A DNA stretch of 64,000 nt from Caballeronia sp. dw_19 (lineage in GTDB: Bacteria > Pseudomonadota > Gammaproteobacteria > Burkholderiales > Burkholderiaceae). The translations under genes were made by a program, and so were the position numbers. The notes under the pieces are model-generated. The model did no database searches. It worked only from the letters and a program-made list of their open reading frames with translations, and had not been told where the DNA came from. Shown here in pieces: positions 25,206-33,991 of the stretch. The stretch lies in the NCBI RefSeq assembly GCF_018449515.1, contig NZ_JAAVUQ010000018.1:1-64000 (forward strand), written 5' to 3'. Every line of letters starts with the position of its first letter. Position 1 is the first letter of the stretch.

Positions 25206-26516
25206 TCATTCGCTGCTGGTCCACTCCACGTCCGCGCCGACCGAGCGCAGGTTTTCCACGAAGCGCGGATGCGCACGGCGGATCGGCAATGCATTGATGA
25301 TTTCCGAACGCCCCTTGATGCTCGCCGCGACCATCAGCAACGCAATCGCCACGCGAATGATGTACGGGCTTTCCACCTTCGCAGGACTCAAGGGCAGGCC
25401 GCCGAACGTGATCAGCCGATGCGGGTCGGACAGGAACACATGCGCGCCGAACTTCGATAGTTCAACCGACCATCCCATTGCGCCGTCGTAGACCTTGTTC
25501 CAGAACATGGCGCTGCCTTCGGCTTTCACGCCGAGCGCGATGAAGATGGGCAGCAGGTCAACCGGCAGGTACGGCCAGGGCGCGGCTTCCACCTTGGTGA
25601 GAATGTTCTGCGTGAACGGCCGGCGCACACGCAATGGACCGTCCTGGAAAGCGCGCGACCAGCCGTCCCGATGCTCCACGGTCACACCGAACTTCGCGAA
25701 GGTCCGATCGATCAGCGGAAACTGGTCGGGTGCCGTATTCCTCACCGCGATGTCGCCGCCGGTGATCGCACCGAGCGCGAGGAAGGTCGCTATTTCGTGG
25801 AAGTCCTCGCTGAAACGGAACTCGCCACCGCTCAACTTACGGCCGCCCGTGACGCTCAAACGTGACGTGCCGATGCCATCGATTGGCACACCGAGCAGCG
25901 CGAGGAAACGGCAAAACTCCTGCACGTGCGGTTCCGATGCGGCGTTGACCAGCGTCGACGTACCGTCCGCTGCTGCCGCGCAGAGCGCGAAGTTTTCGGT
26001 GGTGGTGACCGAGGCATAGTCCAGCCAGTGATGATTCGCGGTCATCTGCTTGGCGGCTGAAGCGGTCCGCACAATCAGCGAGTCGGTCGTGCGTTCGATC
26101 TGTGCGCCAAAGCGTTCGAATACCTCGACATGTGGATCGATTTCGCGAACCCCCAGCGTGCAGCCCTTGACGTCGTTTTCCAGTCGCGCCACACCGAAAC
26201 GCGCGAGCAAAGGGGGCACCAGCATGATGGACGAGCGCATCTCCTCGGGCAAATGATGCGCGACGGGGTCGAAGGTCGTTGCGTGATGATGCAGGTCGAG
26301 GACGCCTGTTGCGAAGTCCATCGATACGTTGCTGCCGAGCGTACGGAAAATATCGAGGATCTTCTTGACGTCGGTGATTTCAGGTACGCCGATGAGACGC
26401 AGCGGCTGATCGGTCAGCAGCGTGGCGCAAAGGATAGGGAGGACAGCGTTTTTATTGGCGGACGGCGTGATTTCCCCGCGTAGGGGGACGCCGCCATGGA
26501 CGATCAGATTCGACAT
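25206..26516 (-). CDS. murA: MurA paralogue (UDP-GlcNAc 1-carboxyvinyltransferase family)
   Basis: 436 aa, EPSP synthase/MurA fold. MurA transfers enolpyruvate from PEP to UDP-GlcNAc in peptidoglycan synthesis. The start at 26516 (MSNLIVHGGVPLRGEI) matches the family N-terminus, and the 67 residues upstream do not. Lys22 with Asn23 (SANKNAVLPIL) and Cys119 (KGCTLGVREIDPH) align with the substrate-binding Lys and the fosfomycin-target Cys. FSEDFHEIATFL replaces the usual LPDRIETGTFL, and SPYIIRVAIALLM replaces the TDLRASASLVLAG region. So it is a divergent second MurA-like protein rather than the housekeeping copy. Whether it makes enolpyruvyl-UDP-GlcNAc cannot be told. It stands alone on its strand. 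Confidence 0.8.
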   Translation of the reverse strand: MSNLIVHGGVPLRGEITPSANKNAVLPILCATLLTDQPLRLIGVPEITDVKKILDIFRTLGSNVSMDFATGVLDLHHHATTFDPVAHHLPEEMRSSIMLVPPLLARFGVARLENDVKGCTLGVREIDPHVEVFERFGAQIERTTDSLIVRTASAAKQMTANHHWLDYASVTTTENFALCAAAADGTSTLVNAASEPHVQEFCRFLALLGVPIDGIGTSRLSVTGGRKLSGGEFRFSEDFHEIATFLALGAITGGDIAVRNTAPDQFPLIDRTFAKFGVTVEHRDGWSRAFQDGPLRVRRPFTQNILTKVEAAPWPYLPVDLLPIFIALGVKAEGSAMFWNKVYDGAMGWSVELSKFGAHVFLSDPHRLITFGGLPLSPAKVESPYIIRVAIALLMVAASIKGRSEIINALPIRRAHPRFVENLRSVGADVEWTSSE

Positions 26517-26744
26517 GTTCGCAAGAGGCTCGTGGAAGAAGCGAGGGAATAATGATGCCACCGTGTGATGCCCACGGGCGATGGTGTTGCTAATTTGCAT
26601 AACGCCGATACCGGCCTTGTACCGTGATTCGCTGAGACCCTTATCGACTTGCCAGCCGCTTCGACCACAGGTCTGACGCGTCATGCATCGAAATGCAAAG
26701 GGCTCCTGAAAATGCACATGCCGGCTTGCTTCATAGCTTGTGAT

Positions 26745-27317
26745 TCAAGGCGCTTTGCGTTTCGGGGCCAGCAACATTGCCATACGGGTTCGGGCGAATG
26801 CCGGGTCGATCGGGGCATCGTCGAAGAGTAGACGATAGATGAGCGGAGCAACGACGTTATCCATTACGTTATTGATATCGGGCGGTGTTTCGCCTCGTTC
26901 CACTGCTCTGTCCAGAATCATCCGGATCTGCGAGCGCGTGATGGCCGCGCACTGGCAGGCGGGGCTGCGGGCATCGTTGCTTGCCAGTACATCGCGCGTC
27001 ATGGCGCGGCCGGGCGCCGACGACATCTCCTCCTGATATCCCTGCGCCCACGTTTCCAGATCACTGCGCAGCGAGCCCATGTCGGCCGGGCCGTTATCCG
27101 GATGAAAACGCTGCAGGGCGACATCGGCGAGAAGGGTCGGCAGGTCGCCCCAGCGACGGTAGATCGTGGACGGCGTCACCCCGGCGCGCGCCGCGACCTG
27201 CGGCACCGTCAGTTCCTCGCGCGGCATTTCGTCCAGCAGCGTCTTGACTGCGTGGTGCACGGACTCCTGCACCCGTGCGCTACGCCCACCGGGTCGCAAC
27301 CCTTCTCTTGCTGCCAT
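26745..27317 (-). CDS. TetR/AcrR family transcriptional repressor
   Basis: 190 aa. The N-terminal HTH is clear: VQESVHHAVKTLLDEMPREE, then TVPQVAARAGVTPSTIYRRW. The C-terminal ligand domain resembles TetR_C regions with DVLASNDARSPACQ. It is divergent from the MFS exporter at 27447, and an imperfect inverted repeat between them (27383-27428) is a likely operator. The usual logic is repression relieved by the exported compound. Confidence 0.9.
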   Translation of the reverse strand: MAAREGLRPGGRSARVQESVHHAVKTLLDEMPREELTVPQVAARAGVTPSTIYRRWGDLPTLLADVALQRFHPDNGPADMGSLRSDLETWAQGYQEEMSSAPGRAMTRDVLASNDARSPACQCAAITRSQIRMILDRAVERGETPPDINNVMDNVVAPLIYRLLFDDAPIDPAFARTRMAMLLAPKRKAP

Positions 27318-27382
27318 TGCCTGTCCCTCTCCACCGTGTTCGCTTGTATCGATGAAACCCGTTAAAGCTAAAAAATTGCATT

Positions 27383-27428
27383 AACGAAAAATAACGCGCA
27401 CAATCCGCTAAAGCAATTATTTTGCGTT
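27383..27428. promoter_or_regulatory. candidate TetR operator between tetR and MFS gene
   Basis: AACGAAAAATAACGC at 27383-27397 and GCAATTATTTTGCGTT at 27413-27428 form an imperfect inverted repeat about the spacer CGCACAATCCGCTAA. It lies in an AT-rich gap 19 bp before the exporter start and 65 bp before tetR. Confidence 0.45.
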
Positions 27429-27446
27429 TATTTTCCGGAGTGTGCA

Positions 27447-28652
27447 ATGGCCATCGATAATGACCCGCGTTTTACTCGTGACAGGTCACGTTACGCATTG
27501 CCGCTTTACGGGTTCATCGCGGCAATGTTCTTTGCCGCGTCGAGTGCGCCGACGCCGCTTTATCGGCTGTATCAGGAGGCATGGGGGTTCTCTTCGGCGA
27601 CGCTGACACTGGTGTTCGGCGTCTACGCATTCAGCCTGCTGGTTGCGCTGCTGACGACCGGGTCGCTATCCGATCACATCGGCCGGCGTCCGGCGATTAT
27701 CGGCGGGGTAGTGCTTGAGGTCGTGGCGATGCTGATTTTCGCCGGCGCCCACAGCGTCCAGATGCTGATCCTGGCGCGTGTCCTTCAGGGTTTTGCAACC
27801 GGTACGTCCACGAGCGCGCTGGGTGCCGCGATTCTCGACGCAAGCCGTACGCGCGGTTCGCTGGTCAACACGCTTTCGCCGATGCTTGGCATGGGGGTGG
27901 GCGCGCTTGGCACGAGCTTGCTGATCGACTATGCGCCCGCGCCCATGCAGAGTGTCTACCTCTTGCTGATCGCGGCGTTCGCGCTTCAGGCGGTGGCCGT
28001 GTGGATGCTGCCGGAGACGGTGAGCCGCAGCCCGGGTACGCTGGCTTCGCTGCTGCCGCGCGTGCGCGTGCCTCGGGCGGCGCGGGCGGCGATGTTGCGC
28101 ATCGCGCCGGTCAACGTCGCGCTATGGGCGTTGGGTGGGTTCTATCTGTCGCTAGGGCCAACGCTTGCCCGCGCTGTGACAGGCAACGACGACGTCATGA
28201 CGGGCGGTTGGGTTGTGTTCGCTTTAACAGGTGGCGGTCTGGCCGCCGTGCTGCTGTTGCGCGCGTTGAACACGCCCCGGTTGCTGATGACGGGCGCGGT
28301 GGTGCTTGCAGCCGGATTGCTGGTGACGCTGGCGGGAGTGCATGCAGACAATGCATGGATCTTTTTTGCCGGCACTGTCATGGCCGGCATGGGCTTTGGC
28401 TCGGCGTTTCAAGGCGCATTGCGCTCGGTCTTGCCGCTGGCTGAACCGCACGAACGCGCGGGACTGATGGCAGCGTTCTACGTGCTGAGTTATCTGGCGT
28501 TCAGCGTGCCGGCGATTGTTGCAGGGACGATGGCCCATGTCGTCGGGTTGCGTCTGACCACCGATGTGTACGGCATGACGCTAGTGGCGCTGGCGGGGAT
28601 GACCGTTGTTGCCAGCGGGTGGGGAAGGGGACGGCGGATGGTTGGCGGATGA
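27447..28652 (+). CDS. MFS exporter controlled by the divergent TetR gene
   Basis: 401 aa with about twelve membrane segments. The start has GGAG seven nt upstream. GSLSDHIGRRPAIIGGVVLE is MFS motif A and LARVLQGFATGTSTSALGAA is a drug-exporter-type segment in TM4-5. PTPLYRLYQEAWGFSSATLT at the N-terminus is common in a clade of proteobacterial MFS proteins of unknown substrate. The pairing with TetR suggests export of a toxic compound. Confidence 0.88.
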   Translation: MAIDNDPRFTRDRSRYALPLYGFIAAMFFAASSAPTPLYRLYQEAWGFSSATLTLVFGVYAFSLLVALLTTGSLSDHIGRRPAIIGGVVLEVVAMLIFAGAHSVQMLILARVLQGFATGTSTSALGAAILDASRTRGSLVNTLSPMLGMGVGALGTSLLIDYAPAPMQSVYLLLIAAFALQAVAVWMLPETVSRSPGTLASLLPRVRVPRAARAAMLRIAPVNVALWALGGFYLSLGPTLARAVTGNDDVMTGGWVVFALTGGGLAAVLLLRALNTPRLLMTGAVVLAAGLLVTLAGVHADNAWIFFAGTVMAGMGFGSAFQGALRSVLPLAEPHERAGLMAAFYVLSYLAFSVPAIVAGTMAHVVGLRLTTDVYGMTLVALAGMTVVASGWGRGRRMVGG

Positions 28653-28812
28653 AGACCATGGCATGGAACGTGATTAAGCATCCCCATGCCACATAGCTAC
28701 GGAAAAACTGGCTTGGTACATACATAGCTGAACGTCAGCGCCCACAAACCGTAATCGGTTGATCGCCCGGACGTGGAGGCCCAGCGAAGTTCCTGAAATG
28801 CTGGTCATCGAT

Positions 28813-29760
28813 TCAGCGTGAAAGCGGTTCCTTATGCGTTGCATTCGCTGTACTCGCCGGAGTTGGACCAGCGAGTTGGAGCGTCTGCCTAGCGTCTTTG
28901 GCGATCTCGCGCGGCGTAAGGCCAAGCAGCCGGTTCATCCAGTGCGCCATGTGGCTCTGATGAGAAAAACCCGTTTCCAGCGCCACCTGGCTGGTACTAA
29001 GCTTGCCTTGCAACAGCAACGCCTTCGCGCGTTCGACGCGTCGCTGCACGACGTATCGATGCACCGGCATGCCGAGCGTCTCGCGAAACAGCACCTTGAA
29101 ATGCGGCACGCTAAGCTGAGCCAGCGCGGCGAGTTCGTCGAGCGTCAGGCGCTGATCCAGATTGCTTTCGATGAAGTCGATCACGCTTGTGGCCGTTCGC
29201 GGCGCCAACGTTCGCCGACGGCCCTCAAGCGTGGCGATGCCGGCGCCATTGCCGGCCAGCCGGACTACCATCGCTGTGCAAAGGCTTTCTGCAAAGAGCG
29301 GATCGGACGCGTCACCGGCTTCGAGTTCGGCCTGCAGCGCCCACGCCAGATGCTGAAAACGCGGATCGCGCATCTGGAGTTGCGGCCGAATCCCGGCAAT
29401 GCCTGATTTCAGTTCGAGCTGCTCGAGCGTCTTGCGCGTGAACGACTCGCTGATCCAGATGCTGAGGATCGTACAGTCCGACTCGTCGGCCCATTGGCCT
29501 TCGAGTCCTGCGGGGATCACGTCGGCGTCACCATGCGCCTGAACGCGTGCGTAGCGACGTTGTTCGCACATGCAACGCGCCATCACCGGCGGCCCGACAT
29601 GCACCCCGACCCGGTGATGTGGCATGGCCGGAATCCTGTGCATGCCCGCCGAAATTCCGAGCAGCGCCGCACCGAACCCGTTCCAGCCCCGACCGCTGCT
29701 GGAGCGCAAATTAACGCGGGAGCCTGAAAGCGGCATGGGCAATGGTGTCACGGCATTCAT
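28813..29760 (-). CDS. AraC family transcriptional regulator
   Basis: 315 aa. The ATG at 29760 has GAGGA eight nt upstream. The C-terminal double HTH is well conserved: IESNLDQRLTLDELAALAQL, PHFKVLFRETLGMPVHRYV and TSQVALETGFSHQSHMAHWM. The N-terminal domain of about 200 residues is a cupin-like sensor without recognised ligand residues. It is divergent from the NmrA-like gene at 29982 with 221 bp between, so it probably controls that gene. Confidence 0.88.
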   Translation of the reverse strand: MNAVTPLPMPLSGSRVNLRSSSGRGWNGFGAALLGISAGMHRIPAMPHHRVGVHVGPPVMARCMCEQRRYARVQAHGDADVIPAGLEGQWADESDCTILSIWISESFTRKTLEQLELKSGIAGIRPQLQMRDPRFQHLAWALQAELEAGDASDPLFAESLCTAMVVRLAGNGAGIATLEGRRRTLAPRTATSVIDFIESNLDQRLTLDELAALAQLSVPHFKVLFRETLGMPVHRYVVQRRVERAKALLLQGKLSTSQVALETGFSHQSHMAHWMNRLLGLTPREIAKDARQTLQLAGPTPASTANATHKEPLSR

Positions 29761-29981
29761 GGCAGGTCCTCGCAGAGCTCGGCAAGCGAGCATTGTGCTG
29801 GGTTTTGCGCCAATTTGCTCGATGCCGTCGCGAGCGTTATGGGTGTTATGGCCTGACCCGGCCGTCTTGCAGCAGTGCCGCAAAACAATCATCCGTATCT
29901 GCGCATGTCGATCCTTCCCTGCGCGCCCGGAATGTTCAACCTCTCTACGATGACGACATCCAGGCCAACAAGGAGTCGAAT

Positions 29982-30875
29982 GTGTTCGTGATATTCGGAG
30001 CATCGGGAAAAGTAGGGCGCGTGAGCGCTGCATCGCTTCGCAATGCGGGTCATGCGGTCAGGGCCGTGGTACGAAACGAATCTCAGGGCGAGCATCTTGC
30101 GCGGATGGGCTGCGAGATCGTGCTTGCCGATCTGATGAACCCGGCATCGGTCGCAAGAGCAATAGAGGGCGCGGACGCAGTACAGATCCTGTGTCCGGTC
30201 CCGGTGGGTGACGCACATCCCGGCAGCACGATGCGTCGCATGATTGACGTCGCAGCCGATGCCTTGCGCGCCAATCCGCCACCTCATGTACTCGCGCTGT
30301 CCGACTATGGCGCGGAACTGGACCACGGCACGGGCATTACCTTGCTCTTTCACGCCCTTGAAAAGCAGTTGCAAACAGCGGTTCAAAACCTGACATTGTT
30401 GCGCGCGGCGGAACATATGCAGAACTGGGCACGCGTGATACCTGTCGCGCTGGCGACGCGCAAGTTGCCGAGCCTGCATCATCCGTTGAGCAAGCGCTTT
30501 CCAACGGTGGCGGCACAGGACGTGGGCCTGTTAGCGGCAGAACTGCTGCTGGACGAGTCGCGCGGGAGTGGGTCGCGTGTGGTCAGCATTGAAGGTCCGC
30601 GGCGAGTCTGTGCCCTCGATGTCGCCCGCGCACTGACCGATGCAAGCAGGCGTGAAATCAGCGCCTATGAAGTGCCGCGCAACGAATGGCCGTCCATGCT
30701 GCAGCGCGCCGGCCTTGGCGCGGATCATGCTCAGCTCATTATCGATCTCTACGAAACGCACAACGCGGGCCGCATCGATGTGGAAGAGGGAATAGGCGAG
30801 CAGCGTTTCGGGACGACCGAATTTACCGAGGTGCTGGCTTCGATGCTGCCTGACGCCGCAGCGGTGGCTAGCTGA
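29982..30875 (+). CDS. NmrA-like NAD(P)-binding protein
   Basis: 297 aa from the GTG at 29982, chosen because AAGGAG lies six nt upstream and the protein then begins directly with the Rossmann motif MFVIFGASGKVGRVSAASLR. The long in-frame extension to 29742 overlaps the divergent AraC start and is unlikely. The fold is an atypical short-chain dehydrogenase (ADLMNPASVARAIEGADAVQ; LLRAAEHMQNWARVIPVA). Members act as NAD(P)H-quinone reductases, redox sensors or isomerases. No catalytic YxxxK is obvious. Confidence 0.83.
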   Translation: MFVIFGASGKVGRVSAASLRNAGHAVRAVVRNESQGEHLARMGCEIVLADLMNPASVARAIEGADAVQILCPVPVGDAHPGSTMRRMIDVAADALRANPPPHVLALSDYGAELDHGTGITLLFHALEKQLQTAVQNLTLLRAAEHMQNWARVIPVALATRKLPSLHHPLSKRFPTVAAQDVGLLAAELLLDESRGSGSRVVSIEGPRRVCALDVARALTDASRREISAYEVPRNEWPSMLQRAGLGADHAQLIIDLYETHNAGRIDVEEGIGEQRFGTTEFTEVLASMLPDAAAVAS

Positions 30876-31067
30876 ATGCGCCGCCCGACACAGCAGCAAG
30901 CGACGCACTCCGCGCATTCGCCAACGGTATCCGCAAGTCGCGCACGCCGTACTAAGCGCACGTGGCTTGCGATCATCATCGGGCTTGCCGGGGTGGTTGG
31001 CGGCTATCAGTTTCAACGCATATTAAGCGCTCTACCCGACAGCAACGACGATTTTATTTTCTTCTGA
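30876..31067 (+). CDS. small single-span membrane protein, unknown
   Basis: 63 aa. The ATG follows the stop of the NmrA-like gene with no spacing. A basic N-terminus (HSPTVSASRARRTKRT) precedes one membrane helix (WLAIIIGLAGVVGGYQFQ) and a short acidic tail (LPDSNDDFIFF). The hydrophobic pattern and coupling argue for a real gene; no clear Shine-Dalgarno is visible and I recognise no family. Confidence 0.5.
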   Translation: MRRPTQQQATHSAHSPTVSASRARRTKRTWLAIIIGLAGVVGGYQFQRILSALPDSNDDFIFF

Positions 31068-31091
31068 TTGTCCGAGACCAGTACGCTGTCC

Positions 31092-33191
31092 TCACAGGTC
31101 CAGTACGACGGCTGACTCTTCACCCGAACCCATCCTCGCGGGTATGGCGCTGCAAATCAACGCATGTCCCGCCGGGATTTCCCCCTCGCACGCCACGGGA
31201 TATGTCACGTCCCCAGACAACACGCGCGTCGCGCACGTGCCACATACTCCGGACCGGCAATTCGACGCAACCGTTACTCCGTTGGCCTCTGCAAAATCCA
31301 GCAGGCTTCCGTCTTCTTGCGACCATTGTGCGTCGCGATGCGTATGCATGAAAACTACCTTCGATGACCGCTCAGGGTCACGAGGCGCAACAGCCTTCGC
31401 TACCGTCAATGCCGGTGCAGCGCTTCCTGTCCGTTTGACACTCGCCGGTCCGAACGCCTCAAAGCGAATCCGGTCGTCGGCAATGTTGAGCGAGCGTAAG
31501 CCGCTGTACATATCCTGCATGAACGCGGCGGGGCCGCAGAGGTAAAAGTCGTAATCACCAAACGGCAACACGCTCTTGAGATATGCAATATCAACCCGTC
31601 CGGCGGATGAGTTCGCTCCGGGAACGACATCAGCCTGGCTCTCGCGAAGATGCACCGAGAGATGCGCGTGCGCTTGCTCAGCAGCCTTGAGTTCTTCAGC
31701 AAACGGGCGTTCCTCCGGCCGGCGAGCGCCATGGATAAAATGAATGTGCTCGGGCTGTGCGCGCCCGCTCGTGTCTGCGAGCAAGCTGTTCAGCATCGCG
31801 ACCATTGGTGTAATGCCAATGCCGGCAGACAGCAGCACCACCGCGCGGCCACTCGTCCGGTCAAGTACGAAAGCCCCACCCGGTGCCTTGGCCTCGATCT
31901 CCATTCCCGCCTCGACGTTCTCATGCAGCCACGTCGACGCCGCACCCTCGCGTTTTACCGTGATCCGATAGTACCGGCCATCGTGGGCATTGGAGAGGGT
32001 ATAGGTTCTGATCAACGGTGCTGCGAATCCTGGAATATGCAACCGGATCGGCAGGAACTGCCCGGGCTCGTATGCCGCAAGCGTCGATCCATCAGCGGCT
32101 TGAAAATAGAACGACCGCATGCCGGGGGCCTCGTCGCTAACCTTGTAGACCTTTAACTTGCGCCACGCCCCCACGGCTGCCGGCGTAATCTCCACCTCTT
32201 TCCAGCTACCGGTTTTCACAAGCTGCGGCGCGTATTGCACGCCCGACCAGCGCATGGGCAACGCACGCGAAGTGCGACGCACCTCACGCACGTGCCAGCG
32301 GATCAAGCGCTCGGCGCCATCGAAGGAATCGAGTTCCGGGCCCTCCCAAATGATCTCGGCATCCACGGCCAGATACAGCAGATCGCCGGTGTCGAAGTCG
32401 ATCACCAGCAACCCCGCGCGCGGATCGTGCATCAGGTTGCCGATGGTATTGAAAAACAGATTGCCGCTGAAATCGGGCGTGGTCAGCGTGTTGTCATCGT
32501 CGATGCGAATAAACCCCGGCTTGCCGCCGCGATGCGACGCGTCGGCGCCACGTCCCATCCCTGCTTCGCTCGATGTGTTCGCGCTGGCGACGAAGAACGT
32601 ATCGGCCCGCGCAAGTAGCGCCCGGTCAGCATCGTTCAGACGATTCGAAACAAGCGGCTGCTCAGACGACTCTTCTGCCACATTAAATTCGACAGGCGTA
32701 CGACTCTGGATGTACTTCGCACAATTCCCGAAGCTCTGGCTTACCGCAATGGTGATGGCTTGGTCGTCGATAGCGGTAATGACGCCGTTCACACGATTGC
32801 GCCGCCGAGTAGCGGGCTGAATGCCGAGTCCGCCCACGACCGATCCGACCTGCCACGTACGGCCAAGCGGATCGCCTGCCAGAGTTCGCCCGGCTATACG
32901 CAAAGTGCGTTCATCCGGCGTCGAGATAAAACCCGGCGCACCGACCCGCAGCGTGGCCCATGGTTGGCCCGTTTCATCGACTCCACCGAGCACCATGAAC
33001 GGCTGTTCCGCAAAGAACAGGCGATGTTGCTCAGGCATGTAGTCGCGAATCCCGCGACGCGCGTCGACGTCCATCCGCTCGCGCACGCCCGCCCGTTCCT
33101 GCGCGGCGAGTTCACTGGCATGGAACGGCGATTCCATGGCCCGCCAGCCCGAAGGCGGCGCGGCAACAGCAGCGGGTGCGAGAGAGGACAT
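31092..33191 (-). CDS. PNPOx-like / ferredoxin reductase / 2Fe-2S fusion flavoprotein
   Basis: 699 aa from the ATG at 33191 (MSSLAPAAVAAPP). Residues about 20-330 are a pyridoxamine-phosphate-oxidase-like FMN domain (MPEQHRLFFAEQPFMVLGGV, GFIRIDDDNTLTTPDFSGN, GNLMHDPRAGLLVIDFDTGD). Residues about 340-600 are a ferredoxin-NADP reductase module (LPIRLHIPGFAAPLIRTYTL; VVLLSAGIGITPMVAMLNSL). The C-terminus holds a plant-type 2Fe-2S site with Cys645, Cys650, Cys653 and Cys683 (C-x4-C-x2-C-x29-C). It looks like a self-contained NAD(P)H-to-flavin electron chain. It lies 42 nt after a GST gene on the same strand, so detoxification of electrophiles or nitro compounds is plausible but unproven. Confidence 0.88.
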   Translation of the reverse strand: MSSLAPAAVAAPPSGWRAMESPFHASELAAQERAGVRERMDVDARRGIRDYMPEQHRLFFAEQPFMVLGGVDETGQPWATLRVGAPGFISTPDERTLRIAGRTLAGDPLGRTWQVGSVVGGLGIQPATRRRNRVNGVITAIDDQAITIAVSQSFGNCAKYIQSRTPVEFNVAEESSEQPLVSNRLNDADRALLARADTFFVASANTSSEAGMGRGADASHRGGKPGFIRIDDDNTLTTPDFSGNLFFNTIGNLMHDPRAGLLVIDFDTGDLLYLAVDAEIIWEGPELDSFDGAERLIRWHVREVRRTSRALPMRWSGVQYAPQLVKTGSWKEVEITPAAVGAWRKLKVYKVSDEAPGMRSFYFQAADGSTLAAYEPGQFLPIRLHIPGFAAPLIRTYTLSNAHDGRYYRITVKREGAASTWLHENVEAGMEIEAKAPGGAFVLDRTSGRAVVLLSAGIGITPMVAMLNSLLADTSGRAQPEHIHFIHGARRPEERPFAEELKAAEQAHAHLSVHLRESQADVVPGANSSAGRVDIAYLKSVLPFGDYDFYLCGPAAFMQDMYSGLRSLNIADDRIRFEAFGPASVKRTGSAAPALTVAKAVAPRDPERSSKVVFMHTHRDAQWSQEDGSLLDFAEANGVTVASNCRSGVCGTCATRVLSGDVTYPVACEGEIPAGHALICSAIPARMGSGEESAVVLDL

Positions 33192-33233
33192 GATGTTCTC
33201 GGTATCGGAGAGAAGCGTGTGCAGCATGGAGTG

Positions 33234-33875
33234 TTACGTGGTCTCGGCAAGCAGGCCGGCCTTGGTCACGGGCATTGGCAGGAAACGCGGCAGCGCCTCG
33301 ATGCGCTTCAACCACGCGCGCAAATGCGGGAACGGTTCGAGCGAGATGCCGCCTTCGGGTGCATGCGCAATGTACGAATAGGCGGCGATGTCCGCGATGG
33401 TCGGCGTCTGCCCGACCGCGAACGGCTTGTCGCGAAACTCGGGATCGATGATTGCGAAGAGATCTTCTGCCATCTGCTTGGCTGTCGCGTAATCCTTCGG
33501 CGCACCGAATACCGTGACCAGACGCGCGGCACAGGGGCCATACGCAATCTTTCCCGCCGCCAGCGACAACCACCGTTGTACCGCCGCGGCGCCTACGGGA
33601 TCTTCCGGCAGCCACGACGGGTCGCCGTATTTGCGCGCGAGATAGACAAGGATCGCGTTGGAATCGGTCACGACAATATCGCCATCTTCGATCACCGGTA
33701 CTTCACCGAACGGATTGAGTGCCAGGTGCGCCGGCTTGCGGTTATCGCCGGCTTTCATGTTGAGTTCGATCGTTGTGAAAGGCAGATCGAGCAGCGTCAG
33801 GAAAAGCTTCGCCCGATGCCCGTGTCCGGACAGCAGGGTGGTATGGAGGCGTATCGGTTGGAGCGGCTTGGGCAT
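33234..33875 (-). CDS. glutathione S-transferase
   Basis: 213 aa from the ATG at 33875 (MPKPLQPIRLHTTLLSGHGH). The N-terminal thioredoxin fold shows SGHGHRAKLFLTLLDLPF and the glutathione-binding GEVPVIEDGDIVVTDSNAIL with cis-Pro and Ser. The C-terminal helical domain holds GQTPTIADIAAYSYIAHAPE. It is upstream of the PNPOx/ferredoxin-reductase fusion in the same orientation and divergent from a LysR gene 116 bp away, which probably regulates both. Confidence 0.9.
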   Translation of the reverse strand: MPKPLQPIRLHTTLLSGHGHRAKLFLTLLDLPFTTIELNMKAGDNRKPAHLALNPFGEVPVIEDGDIVVTDSNAILVYLARKYGDPSWLPEDPVGAAAVQRWLSLAAGKIAYGPCAARLVTVFGAPKDYATAKQMAEDLFAIIDPEFRDKPFAVGQTPTIADIAAYSYIAHAPEGGISLEPFPHLRAWLKRIEALPRFLPMPVTKAGLLAETT

Positions 33876-33991
33876 GATGGACTCTGAAAGGGTTTGAACC
33901 AATGTTTCGATAGAGCGAGCATAGTGCGCCGCACAGGGCATGAGAAGACGGATAATGATGGTTAGAAAATCCTCTTAAAGTGGACAATCCC

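Noticed and set aside
29742..29981. N-terminal extension of the NmrA-like protein
   Set aside because: It overlaps the divergent AraC start, is not protein-like, and a GTG with AAGGAG lies at 29982 directly before the Rossmann motif.
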